A DNA stretch of 64,000 bases from Paracoccus versutus. GTDB taxonomy: Bacteria; Pseudomonadota; Alphaproteobacteria; Rhodobacterales; Rhodobacteraceae. How positions within the stretch are numbered: position 1 is the stretch's first letter; every line of letters begins with the position of its first letter. The notes below the pieces were generated by a model, which was given only the letters and a program-made list of their open reading frames with translations, was not told the origin of the DNA and did no database searches. Shown here piece by piece: positions 54,595-63,517 of this stretch. A program made the position numbers and the translations under genes. The stretch covers positions 1 through 64,000 of the forward strand of contig NZ_JRKO01000029.1 in NCBI RefSeq assembly GCF_000763885.1, written 5' to 3'.

Positions 54595-56007
54595 ATGCGA
54601 TACAGCCGCGACATGATCGGTTATGGCGAGCATACGCCCGATCCCAAATGGCCCGGCGATGCCCGGATCGCGGTGCAGATCGTCATCAACTACGAGGAAG
54701 GCGGCGAAAACAGCATCGAGCATGGCGACGCCGCCTCGGAAGCCTTCCTGTCCGAGATCATCGGCTGCCAGCCCTGGCCTGGCCAGCGCCACTGGAACAT
54801 GGAATCGATCTATGACTATGGCGCGCGGGCGGGGTTCTGGCGGCTCCACCGGCTGCTCAGCGACGTGCCCGTGACCGTCTACGGCGTCGCGACCGCGCTG
54901 GAGCGCGCGCCCGAACAGGTCGCCGCCATGCAGGCCGCCGGCTGGGAGATCGCCACCCACGGCCTGAAATGGATCGACTACCGCGACATCCCGCGCGAGG
55001 TCGAGGCCGAGCATATCGCCCGCGCGGTCGAGCTGCACACCCGCGTCACCGGCGAGCGGCCGCGCGGCTTCTACCAGGGCCGCACCTCGATGAACACGGT
55101 GGCTCTGGGCTGCGAGGAGGGCGGATTCGAATACCTGGCCGACACCATCGCCGACGACCTGCCCTATTGGCATGTCCACGACGGCAAGCCGCAGCTGATG
55201 GTGCCCTATACGATGGACGCCAACGACATGCGCTTTTCCTCGGGGCAGGGCTTCGGCACCGGGGTCGAGTTCTTCGACTACCTGCGCGACAGCTTCGACG
55301 TGCTTTATGCCGAGGGAAAGGCCGGCGCGCCCAAGATGATGTCCATCGGCCTGCATTGCCGCCTGGCCGGCCGGCCGGGCCGGGCCATGGCGATCAAGCG
55401 CTTCCTCGACCATGCCCGCAGCCACGAGGGGGTCTGGTTCGCCACCCGGCTCGACATCGCGCGGCACTGGGCGCGGGCGCATCCCTGGCAGCCCAGGCAG
55501 CGCCCCTCGCAGATGGACCGCGAGGCGTTCGTCGAGAAATTCGGCGGCATCTACGAGCATTCGCCCTGGATCGCCGAGCGCGTCTGGGAGGGCGAGATGG
55601 GCGCGATCCACGACACCGCCGCCGGGCTTGCCGCGCGCATGGCGCAGGTCTTCCGTGCGGCCAGCGACGAAGAGCGGCTGGGCGTGCTGCTGGCGCACCC
55701 GGACCTGGCCGGCAAGCTGGCCGCGGCCAAGCGCCTGACCGCCGACAGCACCGCCGAACAGGCCAGCGCCGGGCTCGACAGCCTGACCGATGCCGAGCGC
55801 GCCGAGTTCGACCGCCTGAACACGGCCTATGTGGAAAAGCACGGCTTCCCCTTCATCATCGCCGTGCGCGACCACGACAAGCCGGGGATCATGGCCGCCA
55901 TGCGCCGGCGCCTCGACAACGACAGCGCGACCGAGCGCGCCGAGGCCGAGCGCCAGGTGAGCCGCATCGGCGCGCTGCGCCTGCAGCAGATGCTGGGCGA
56001 TGCCTGA
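54595..56007 (+). CDS. puuE: Allantoinase PuuE fused to OHCU decarboxylase
   Basis: The product is 470 residues with two domains. The N-terminal about 305 residues are the polysaccharide-deacetylase-like allantoinase PuuE (INYEEGGENSIEHGD; WEIATHGLKWIDYRDIP; GFYQGRTSMNTVAL). It acts without the usual amidohydrolase metal centre. The C-terminal about 160 residues are OHCU decarboxylase (MDREAFVEKFGGIYEHSPWI; AHPDLAGKLA; LNTAYVEKHGFPFIIAVRDH), which gives (S)-allantoin from the urate oxidation product. One chain thus covers two steps of urate breakdown. AAGGAAGC precedes the ATG. allE follows after 87 bp. Confidence 0.94.
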   Translation: MRYSRDMIGYGEHTPDPKWPGDARIAVQIVINYEEGGENSIEHGDAASEAFLSEIIGCQPWPGQRHWNMESIYDYGARAGFWRLHRLLSDVPVTVYGVATALERAPEQVAAMQAAGWEIATHGLKWIDYRDIPREVEAEHIARAVELHTRVTGERPRGFYQGRTSMNTVALGCEEGGFEYLADTIADDLPYWHVHDGKPQLMVPYTMDANDMRFSSGQGFGTGVEFFDYLRDSFDVLYAEGKAGAPKMMSIGLHCRLAGRPGRAMAIKRFLDHARSHEGVWFATRLDIARHWARAHPWQPRQRPSQMDREAFVEKFGGIYEHSPWIAERVWEGEMGAIHDTAAGLAARMAQVFRAASDEERLGVLLAHPDLAGKLAAAKRLTADSTAEQASAGLDSLTDAERAEFDRLNTAYVEKHGFPFIIAVRDHDKPGIMAAMRRRLDNDSATERAEAERQVSRIGALRLQQMLGDA

Positions 56008-56094
56008 GCCCCGGCCCCGCCCGCCGTTGGTCGCGGGCGGGGTTTGCCAGCCACGATCCGGGCCAGAGAGACCCCGGCGCAACGGAGACCTGAC

Positions 56095-56922
56095 ATGACC
56101 GCCAAGACCCCGACCTATGCCGGGCCTTTCGCCGGCCTGCCACCGCAGACCGACCTGTCCACCGACACCGCCACCTTCACCGAGGCCTATGCCGTCATCC
56201 CCGCCAGCACGATGCGCGACATCGTCACCAGCTTCCTGCCGGGCTGGACGGGGATGCGGATGTGGATGATCGCCCGGCCGCTCTCGGGTTTTGCCGAGAC
56301 CTTCAGCCAGTATATCGTCGAGCTGGCGCCGCAGGGCGGCTCGGACCGGCCCGAGGACGACGCGGGCGTGCAGGCCGCGATCTTCGTCACCGAGGGCGCG
56401 GTCACGCTGACCATCGACGGCAAGGCGCATGAACTGGTGCCCGGCGGCTTTGCCTATATCCCCGCCGGCATGGCCTGGTCGGTGCGCAATGGTGCCGAGA
56501 CCTCGCGCTTCCACTGGTGGCGCAAGCGCTGGCAGGCGGTCGAGGGGCTGGAAAAGCCCGAGGTGATCGTCGCCAACGAGCGCGACATCGCCCCGATCCC
56601 GATGCCCGAGACTAATGACAGCTGGGCCACCACCCGCTTCATGGACCCGGCGGACATGCGCCACGACATGCATATCACCATCGTGACCTTCAAGCCGGGC
56701 GGCTCGATCCCCTTTGCCGAGACGCATGTGATGGAGCATGGGCTGTTCGTCATCGAGGGCAAGGCGGTCTACCGGCTGAACCGCGACTGGGTCGAGGTGG
56801 GCCCCGGCGATTTCATGTGGCTGCGCGCCTTTTGCCCGCAATGCTGCTATGCCGGCGGGCCGGGGAATTTCCGCTATCTGCTCTACAAGGACGTGAACCG
56901 GCACGCGCCGATCTGGAAGTAG
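56095..56922 (+). CDS. allE: (S)-ureidoglycine aminohydrolase (bicupin)
   Basis: The 275-residue bicupin has metal-binding positions in the C-terminal cupin (FAETHVMEHGLFVIEGKAVY with E/H/E/H set, then LRAFCPQCCYAGG). The N-cupin has VTEGAVTLTIDGKAHELVPG and GFAYIPAGMAWSVRN. It releases ammonia from ureidoglycine (from allantoate) to give ureidoglycolate with Mn. The E. coli relative is YlbA/AllE. Databases often call this group bifunctional allantoicase/ureidoglycine aminohydrolase. It is co-oriented with the puuE fusion, the next steps of the same pathway. Confidence 0.93.
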   Translation: MTAKTPTYAGPFAGLPPQTDLSTDTATFTEAYAVIPASTMRDIVTSFLPGWTGMRMWMIARPLSGFAETFSQYIVELAPQGGSDRPEDDAGVQAAIFVTEGAVTLTIDGKAHELVPGGFAYIPAGMAWSVRNGAETSRFHWWRKRWQAVEGLEKPEVIVANERDIAPIPMPETNDSWATTRFMDPADMRHDMHITIVTFKPGGSIPFAETHVMEHGLFVIEGKAVYRLNRDWVEVGPGDFMWLRAFCPQCCYAGGPGNFRYLLYKDVNRHAPIWK

Positions 56923-56962
56923 GAGGGGGGCTCTGCCCCCAGCCGCTGCGCGGCTTCCCCCG

Positions 56963-56987
56963 GGGTATTTGGAAAACGGAGAAAGCC
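56963..56987 (+). repeat. Dispersed GGGTATTTG intergenic repeat, copy 6
   Basis: The sequence starts GGGTATTTGGAAAACGGAGA and ends AAGCC. It lies between the convergent ends of allE and alkB. Confidence 0.65.
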
Positions 56988-56989
56988 GG

Positions 56990-57622
56990 TCAGCGGGCGC
57001 GGCGGAAGGTCAGGTTGATGCGGGCGGCGCCGGTCAGCGGATGCTCGCCCGGCTTGAGCGTCAGGATGCCGTGCCAGTTCAGCCGCGCCGGCCCGCCCCA
57101 GACCACCAAGTCGCCGTGGGTCAGCGCATGTTTCGCCACCGGGTCGCCGCGCCGGGGACCGCCGAACTGGAAGGTCGCGGGCAGGCCCAGCGAGACCGAG
57201 ACGATGGGCGCGTCGAGATCTGCCTCGTCGCGGTCCTGGTGCAGGCCCATCTTGACCCCCGGCACGTAGCGGTTGACCAGGCAGGCATCGGGCCGGAAAT
57301 CGGGGAAGCCCGCGCGCGCCGCGGCCTCTTGTGCCAACTGCCGGAAGCGCTGCGGCATTTCGGGCCAGGGCCGGCCGGTCAGCGGGTCCAGCGGCTCGTA
57401 GCGATAGCCGCGCCGGTCGCTGACCCAGCCGAGCGCGCCGCAATTCGTCATCTCGACGCCGATCGTGCGCCCGCCGGGCGTCTGCATCTGCCGGAAGGGC
57501 GAAATGCCGGCGATGTGCGCGACCTCTTCGACCATGGCGGGGTCGGGCGCGAAGCCGCGCAGGATCATGGCGCCGGGGCCGAGGGGTTCGTCGCGGCGGG
57601 TTCCGAACAGGTCTGGTTCCAT
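56990..57622 (-). CDS. alkB: AlkB-type DNA/RNA repair dioxygenase
   Basis: The product is about 210 residues from ATG 57622, which has GGGAGGG 4 bases upstream. A start at 57646 lacks such a site. AlkB is an Fe(II)/2-oxoglutarate dioxygenase that removes methyl groups from 1-methyladenine and 3-methylcytosine. The iron ligands are in GLHQDRDEAD (HxD) and NWHGI (His). The 2-oxoglutarate Arg pair is in RINLTFRR. The conserved substrate strand GVEMTNCGALGWVSDRRGYR is intact. It diverges from the DsbA-family gene. No ada gene is adjacent. Confidence 0.93.
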   Translation of the reverse strand: MEPDLFGTRRDEPLGPGAMILRGFAPDPAMVEEVAHIAGISPFRQMQTPGGRTIGVEMTNCGALGWVSDRRGYRYEPLDPLTGRPWPEMPQRFRQLAQEAAARAGFPDFRPDACLVNRYVPGVKMGLHQDRDEADLDAPIVSVSLGLPATFQFGGPRRGDPVAKHALTHGDLVVWGGPARLNWHGILTLKPGEHPLTGAARINLTFRRAR

Positions 57623-57713
57623 GCAGCCCTCCCACGGGATTGTCATGTGCTGCGGCTTGACCTGTGGCCATGGCGATGGCTTTCAGGTCGGGCCACAGGA
57701 AAGGATTCTTGCC

Positions 57714-58331
57714 ATGCGCCGCCCCCTTGCCGCAATCGCCCTGACGCTGCTTTGCGTCCTGCCCCTGGCGCCGGCCGCGGCGCAGGACCGCAGCCCGGCC
57801 GAGGTCGCGGCGATCAAGCGGGCGGTGTTCGACGGTCCCGGCCTGCCGGTGATGGGCAATGCCGGGGGCGATGCGGTGCTGGTCGAGTTCTCGGACTACA
57901 ATTGCGGCTTTTGCCGCAAGAGCGCGCCGGAGGTGGCGGCGCTGCTGCAATCGGATCCCGGCGTGAGGCTGGTGGTGCATGAGATCCCGATCTTCGGCGA
58001 GGGCTCGCGCTTTGCCGCCGAGGCAGCGCTGGCCGCCCAGGCGCAGGGCAAGTATCCCGAGTTCCACCGCGCGCTGATGGCGATGCGCGGCAAGGCCGAG
58101 AAGGCGTCGGTGCTGCGCGTCGCCCGCGAGGTCGGGCTGGACGTGGCGCGGCTGCAGCGCGACATGCAGGCGCCCGAGATCACCCGGCGGATCGAGGAAT
58201 CGCTGGCGCTGGCCGACGAGATCGGGCTGGTCGGCACGCCCAGCTTCGTCGCCGGCGAGCGGGCGATCTTCGGCTATCTGGCCAAGGACGACCTGGCCGA
58301 GCTGGTGGCCGAGGCGCGCGCCGCGAAATAG
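57714..58331 (+). CDS. DsbA-family thiol:disulfide protein, periplasmic
   Basis: The product is 205 residues. The signal peptide (MRRPLAAIALTLLCVLPLAP to AAAQ, about 24) directs it to the periplasm. The thioredoxin fold has the active site CGFC in EFSDYNCGFCRKSAPEV, an inserted helical domain and the cis-Pro loop VGTPSFVAGE. It is BdbD/DsbA-like and probably assists disulfide formation or cytochrome c maturation. AAGGA lies 8 bases upstream of the ATG. A 9-bp inverted repeat lies in its short leader. It converges with trpB. Confidence 0.9.
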   Translation: MRRPLAAIALTLLCVLPLAPAAAQDRSPAEVAAIKRAVFDGPGLPVMGNAGGDAVLVEFSDYNCGFCRKSAPEVAALLQSDPGVRLVVHEIPIFGEGSRFAAEAALAAQAQGKYPEFHRALMAMRGKAEKASVLRVAREVGLDVARLQRDMQAPEITRRIEESLALADEIGLVGTPSFVAGERAIFGYLAKDDLAELVAEARAAK

Positions 58332-58348
58332 CGCGCGCCGGTCCGGCA

Positions 58349-59581
<1,233 letters not shown>

Positions 59582-59605
59582 GGCTTTCCTCGCGCGCGGT
59601 CGGGT

Positions 59606-59629
59606 GGGTATTTGGGCAACAGAGAAGCC
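59606..59629 (+). repeat. Dispersed GGGTATTTG intergenic repeat, copy 7
   Basis: The sequence starts GGGTATTTGGGCAACAGAGA and ends AGCC. It lies between the trpB start and the acetyltransferase stop, opposite to their direction. Confidence 0.65.
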
Positions 59630-59632
59630 CCG

Positions 59633-60082
59633 TCAGAGGGATTTCTTATATCCGATATGGGAAGGGGTAAAGCCGAGCCTGTCGTAGAAGCGATGAGCCT
59701 CTGTGCGGCTGCGGTTGGTGGTGAATTGCAGGAGCGTGCAGCCGGCCGCGCGGGCGCGGGATTCGGCGTCGCGGATCAGCGCCGCGCCGATGCCCCGGCC
59801 GCGCAAGTCGGGGCGGACGCGCACGCCCTCGATCTGGGCGCGGCGGGCGGCGCGGAGCGACAGGCCCGAGATGACGGTGATCTGGTAGCAGGCGATCACC
59901 TCGCCGCCCAGCAGGCCCACGACCAGGTGGTTCGCAGCCTCGGCCTGCATGGCGTCCCAGGCGGCGAGATAGGGGGCGAGGTCGCCTGCCTCCCGCGCCT
60001 GGCCCAGCATGTCGTCGCGCAGGAGGGCCAGGACGGCGGCGACCTCGTCGCGCCGGGCCTCGCGGAAGGCGACGGCGGTCAC
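59633..60082 (-). CDS. GNAT-family N-acetyltransferase
   Basis: The 149-residue single GNAT domain starts FREARRDEVAAVLALLRDDM. Its acetyl-CoA motif is VRPDLRGRGIGAALIRDA (R-x-x-G-x-G). FTTNRSRTEAHRFYDRLGFT and a basic C-terminus GYKKSL follow. Its ATG overlaps the trpF stop by 4 bases (ATGA), so it is translated with the tryptophan genes. A dispersed repeat separates it from trpB. The substrate is unknown. The position does not by itself indicate a role in tryptophan synthesis. Confidence 0.9.
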   Translation of the reverse strand: MTAVAFREARRDEVAAVLALLRDDMLGQAREAGDLAPYLAAWDAMQAEAANHLVVGLLGGEVIACYQITVISGLSLRAARRAQIEGVRVRPDLRGRGIGAALIRDAESRARAAGCTLLQFTTNRSRTEAHRFYDRLGFTPSHIGYKKSL

Positions 60083-60726
60083 AGGATCGGGGCCGTGGCG
60101 CGGGCGATGAAGTTGCGGATGCGCTGCGGATCCTTGATGCCCGGCGCGCTTTCGACCCCGGAGGAGACGTCGATGCCGGGGGCGCGGGTCAGGCGGATCG
60201 CCTCGGCCACGTTTTCGGGCGTCAGGCCGCCGGCCAGCAGCCAGGGCTTGAGGATCTGCCGCCCGGCCAGCAGCCGCCAGTCGAAGGCCAGGCCGTTGCC
60301 GCCGGGCAGGGGCGCGTCCTTGGGCGGTTTTGCGTCGATCAGCAGCATATCGGCCACCAGGCCGTAGTCCCAGAGCTGATCGAGATCCTGCGGATCGGCA
60401 ATGCCCACCGCCTTCATCACCGGCAGGCCGCTGCGTGCCTTGACCTCGGCCACGCGGGCGGGCGTCTCGGCGCCGTGCAGCTGGATCAGGTCCAGGGGCA
60501 CGCGGGCGAGGACCGCCTCCAGCGCCGCGTCGTCGGGATCGACGAAGAGCCCGACCTTGGCCACGCCCAGCGGCACCTGCGCGGCAAGCTCGGCCGCCGC
60601 CTCGGGCGTCACATGGCGGGGGGATTTCGGGAAGAAGACGAAGCCGACATAGCGGGCGCCGGCCTCGACGGCCGCGGCAAGGCCGGCGGCCTCGGTCAGG
60701 CCGCAGATCTTGACGGAGATGGCCAT
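60079..60726 (-). CDS. trpF: Phosphoribosylanthranilate isomerase
   Basis: The 215-residue TIM-barrel enzyme converts N-(5-phosphoribosyl)anthranilate to CdRP, third step of the tryptophan branch. It has the active-site Cys in VKICGLTEAAGLAAA, VGFVFFPKSPRHVT, the barrel strand LIQLHGAETPARV and AFDWRLLAGR with its catalytic Asp. WLLAGGLTPENVAEAI and GIDVSSGVESAPGIKDPQRI complete the phosphate-binding end. I place the start at ATG 60726. It lies 4 bp after the lapA gene, and the following acetyltransferase gene overlaps its stop. Confidence 0.96.
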   Translation of the reverse strand: MAISVKICGLTEAAGLAAAVEAGARYVGFVFFPKSPRHVTPEAAAELAAQVPLGVAKVGLFVDPDDAALEAVLARVPLDLIQLHGAETPARVAEVKARSGLPVMKAVGIADPQDLDQLWDYGLVADMLLIDAKPPKDAPLPGGNGLAFDWRLLAGRQILKPWLLAGGLTPENVAEAIRLTRAPGIDVSSGVESAPGIKDPQRIRNFIARATAPIL

Positions 60727-60730
60727 GGGA

Positions 60731-61132
60731 TCAGCGCGGTGCCGGCAGGGTCGATCCGGAGCCCGCCGGCGCGGCCGGCTTGCGCCCCGATTCGTCCAGG
60801 ATCGCCAGCACGTCGTCGCGCGGCGCGGCATGGGTGCGGCGCAGGTCGCCGACCTCGCGCTGCAGCTGCGCCAGGTCATGCGCGCGGCGGCTGGATTCGG
60901 CGCGCAGATGCGATTCGCGCAGCCATTCCCAGACCAGGCCGACCAGCACGCCGGAGACCATGGCCAGGAACAGCGCCACAAAGGCTGGCATGGTCAGCGA
61001 CCAGCGCCCGCCGGCGAATTGCGCCAGCGCCTCGGGCACCAGGCTGACGGTGACGAGCTGGCGATTCGCCGCCGCCAGCAGCATCAGCACGATGGCCAGA
61101 ATGACAAGGAAGAAGACCCGGATCGTGCGCAT
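60731..61132 (-). CDS. LapA-family (DUF1049) inner-membrane protein
   Basis: The product is 133 residues with two membrane helices (IRVFFLVILAIVLMLLAAAN and LTMPAFVALFLAMVSGVLVG). The cytoplasmic part has a coiled-coil stretch (RAHDLAQLQREVGDLRRTHA). The pattern of NRQLVTVSLVPE between helices is as in LapA/YciS, which partner LapB in lipopolysaccharide assembly control in E. coli. It lies between ihfB and trpF in the same direction. Confidence 0.85.
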   Translation of the reverse strand: MRTIRVFFLVILAIVLMLLAAANRQLVTVSLVPEALAQFAGGRWSLTMPAFVALFLAMVSGVLVGLVWEWLRESHLRAESSRRAHDLAQLQREVGDLRRTHAAPRDDVLAILDESGRKPAAPAGSGSTLPAPR

Positions 61133-61170
61133 CGCCTGAACCCCGCAAAGATTGACGCCGGCAATCTGGC

Positions 61171-61458
61171 CTATTCGTCGAGGCCGTTCAACCGTTCGCG
61201 CAACAGCTTGCCGGTCTTGAAGAAGGGCACATGCTTTTCGTCCACGCTGACGGTCTCGCCGGTGCGGGGGTTGCGGCCCTGGCGCGCGTCGCGCTTTTTC
61301 ACCGAGAAGGCGCCGAAGCCGCGCAGTTCCACCCGGTCGCCGCGCGCCATGGCGTCGATGATCTCTTCGAAAACGGTGTTCACGATCCGCTCGACATCGC
61401 GCTGGAACAGATGCGGGTTTTCCTCGGAGATTTTCTGGATCAGTTCGGATCGGATCAT
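61171..61458 (-). CDS. ihfB: Integration host factor, beta subunit
   Basis: The 95-residue DNA-bending protein has the N-terminus [20 protein letters not shown]. The DNA-binding arm has the HU/IHF signature [20 protein letters not shown] and [20 protein letters not shown]. The length is normal. I place the start at ATG 61458 (AGGAA six bases before). A longer frame to 61524 is not supported. It forms a heterodimer with IhfA, encoded elsewhere. It is first in the ihfB-lapA-trpF-GNAT-trpB group and has its own promoter. Confidence 0.97.
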   Translation of the reverse strand: MIRSELIQKISEENPHLFQRDVERIVNTVFEEIIDAMARGDRVELRGFGAFSVKKRDARQGRNPRTGETVSVDEKHVPFFKTGKLLRERLNGLDE

Positions 61459-61500
61459 TGCGGTTCCTGAATCTGGTGTTCCAACAATTCCTGTCGCGCG

Positions 61501-61528
61501 ATCATAGGGCTGGCGGCGCGGCATTCAA
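61501..61528 (-). promoter_or_regulatory. Candidate sigma70 promoter of ihfB
   Basis: On the minus strand TTGAAT (61523-61528) and TATGAT (61501-61506) are 16 bp apart. The predicted start is near 61494, about 36 nt before the ATG. Confidence 0.55.
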
Positions 61529-61605
61529 CGACAGAACGCATGGCCGGCGGTTTGGTTGCCGCGCTTTTCAAGCCTTTATGGTTCAATCGGCGGAACTGCG
61601 CAACG

Positions 61606-61635
61606 AAAAGCGCCCCCGGCCGGAACCGGGGGCGC
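61606..61635 (-). terminator. Rho-independent terminator of rpsA
   Basis: A perfect 10-bp stem (GCGCCCCCGG at 61610-61619, CCGGGGGCGC at 61626-61635) has a 6-nt loop. It is followed on the minus strand by TTTTCG, 22 bp after the rpsA stop. Confidence 0.85.
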
Positions 61636-61656
61636 GAAGTTCAGCCGATCGCTGGC

Positions 61657-63336
61657 TCAGCCGCGGCCCTTGAGCGCGGCGCCCAGGATGTCGCCCAGCG
61701 AGGCGCCCGAATCCGAGCTGCCATACTGTTCCACGGCTTCCTTTTCCTCGGCGATCTCGCGCGCCTTGATCGACAGGCCCAGGCGGCGGGTCTTGGTGTC
61801 GATGTTGGTCACGCGGACGTCGACATGGTCGCCGACCTGGAAGCGCTCGGGGCGCTGGTCCTGGCGGTCGCGGGCCAGGTCGGAACGGCGGATGAAGCTC
61901 TTCATGCCGTTGTATTCGACCTCGATGCCGCCATCCTCGATCGCCGTCACGGTGACGGTGATGACCGAGCCGCGCTTGACGCCCTCGACGGCCTCGGCCA
62001 TCGCGTCGTTTTCAAGCGCCTTGATCGACAGCGAGATGCGCTCCTTGTCGATGTCGACTTCCTGGACGACGGCTTTCACCACATCGCCCTTGCGGAAGTC
62101 CTGGATGGCTTCCTCGCCGCGGGTATCCCAGCTGATGTCCGACAGGTGGACCATGCCGTCGATGTCGCCTTCCAGGCCGACGAACAGACCGAATTCGGTG
62201 ATGTTCTTGACTTCGCCCTCGATGACGGTGCCGACGGGATGGGTCTCGGCAAAGACTTCCCACGGGTTGCGCATGGTCTGTTTCAGACCCAGCGACACGC
62301 GGCGCTTGGCCTCGTCGATCTCCAGCACCATGACGTCGACTTCCTGCGAGGTCGAGACGATCTTGCCGGGGTGGACGTTCTTCTTGGTCCAGCTCATTTC
62401 CGAGACGTGGACCAGGCCCTCGACGCCGGCTTCCAGCTCCACGAAGGCGCCGTAGTCGGTGATGTTGGTCACGCGGCCGGTATGGACCGAGCCGATCGGG
62501 AACTTGTCGGCCACGGTATCCCACGGGTCGGCCTGAAGCTGCTTCATGCCCAGGCTGATGCGGTGGGTGTCCTTGTTGATCTTGACGACCTGGACCTTGA
62601 CGGTCTCGCCGATCGACAGGATCTCGGACGGGTGGTTGACGCGGCGCCAGGCCATGTCGGTGACGTGCAGCAGGCCGTCAACACCGCCCAGATCGACGAA
62701 GGCGCCGTATTCGGTGATGTTCTTGACCACGCCCTCGACGGTCTGGCCTTCCGACAGGTTGGCGATGACCTCGGCGCGCTGCTCGGCGCGGCTCTCTTCC
62801 AGGATGGCGCGGCGCGACACGACGATATTGCCGCGGCGGCGATCCATCTTGAGGATCTGGAAGGGCTGCTTCAGGCCCATCAGCGGGCCGGCGTCGCGCA
62901 CGGGGCGCACATCGACCTGCGAACCGGGCAGGAAGGCCACGGCGCCGCCCAGGTCGACGGTGAAGCCGCCCTTGACGCGGCCGAAGATGGCGCCTTCGAC
63001 GCGCTCTTCCGCGGCATAGGCTTTCTCCAGGCGGTCCCAGGCCTCTTCGCGGCGGGCTTTCTCGCGCGAGATCGAGGCTTCGCCGCGGGCGTTCTCGACG
63101 CGGTCGAGATAGACCTCGACCTCATCGCCGACCGCGATGGCGGGGGCTTCGCCGGGGTTGGCGAATTCTTTCAGATCGACGCGGCCTTCCATCTTGTAGC
63201 CGACGTCGATGATGGCCTGGCCCGCCTCGATGGCGATGACCTTGCCCTTGACGACCGAGCCCTCTTCGGGCGTGTCGATGGCGAGGCTTTCGTTCAGGAG
63301 GGCCTCGAATTCCTCCATGGTCGCTTTAGCGCACAT
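61657..63336 (-). CDS. rpsA: 30S ribosomal protein S1
   Basis: The product is 559 residues with six S1 (OB-fold) repeats. Examples are EGSVVKGKVIAIEAGQAIID, RVEGAIFGRVKGGFTVDLGG, GQTVEGVVKNITEYGAFVDL, GSVHTGRVTNITDYGAFVEL and GTVIEGEVKNITEFGLFVGL. S1 binds mRNA leaders for initiation. I place the start at ATG 63336 (MCAKATMEEFEALLNESL). AAGGAA lies about 10 bases upstream, and a further ATG at 63372 is less likely. Its own promoter overlaps the end of the upstream nitronate monooxygenase gene and gives a leader of about 145 nt. A terminator follows. Confidence 0.97.
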   Translation of the reverse strand: MCAKATMEEFEALLNESLAIDTPEEGSVVKGKVIAIEAGQAIIDVGYKMEGRVDLKEFANPGEAPAIAVGDEVEVYLDRVENARGEASISREKARREEAWDRLEKAYAAEERVEGAIFGRVKGGFTVDLGGAVAFLPGSQVDVRPVRDAGPLMGLKQPFQILKMDRRRGNIVVSRRAILEESRAEQRAEVIANLSEGQTVEGVVKNITEYGAFVDLGGVDGLLHVTDMAWRRVNHPSEILSIGETVKVQVVKINKDTHRISLGMKQLQADPWDTVADKFPIGSVHTGRVTNITDYGAFVELEAGVEGLVHVSEMSWTKKNVHPGKIVSTSQEVDVMVLEIDEAKRRVSLGLKQTMRNPWEVFAETHPVGTVIEGEVKNITEFGLFVGLEGDIDGMVHLSDISWDTRGEEAIQDFRKGDVVKAVVQEVDIDKERISLSIKALENDAMAEAVEGVKRGSVITVTVTAIEDGGIEVEYNGMKSFIRRSDLARDRQDQRPERFQVGDHVDVRVTNIDTKTRRLGLSIKAREIAEEKEAVEQYGSSDSGASLGDILGAALKGRG

Positions 63337-63488
63337 ATAGATCCAGTTTCCTTTTCGATCATTGCTGGCCATGCGGTTGGCTCCGCCGGTCTCTTTGTAG
63401 ATGCCGGGATAAGCGCAAAGGGTCGCGGCATGTGCCCGACCCTGTTGAAGCGGCCTGTTCTGGCCCCATCGCTTACCTTGACGGGCGG

Positions 63489-63517
63489 GATATAGCGCTC
63501 ATCGGCGGTCCTGGCAA
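63489..63517 (-). promoter_or_regulatory. Candidate sigma70 promoter of rpsA
   Basis: On the minus strand TTGCCA (63512-63517) and TATATC (63489-63494) are 17 bp apart. It overlaps the last codons of the upstream gene. Confidence 0.55.

Noticed and set aside
61540-63495. 651-codon plus-strand open frame opposite rpsA
   Set aside because: Its repetitive look (VDLD/HDVD blocks) merely mirrors the S1 repeats on the other strand.
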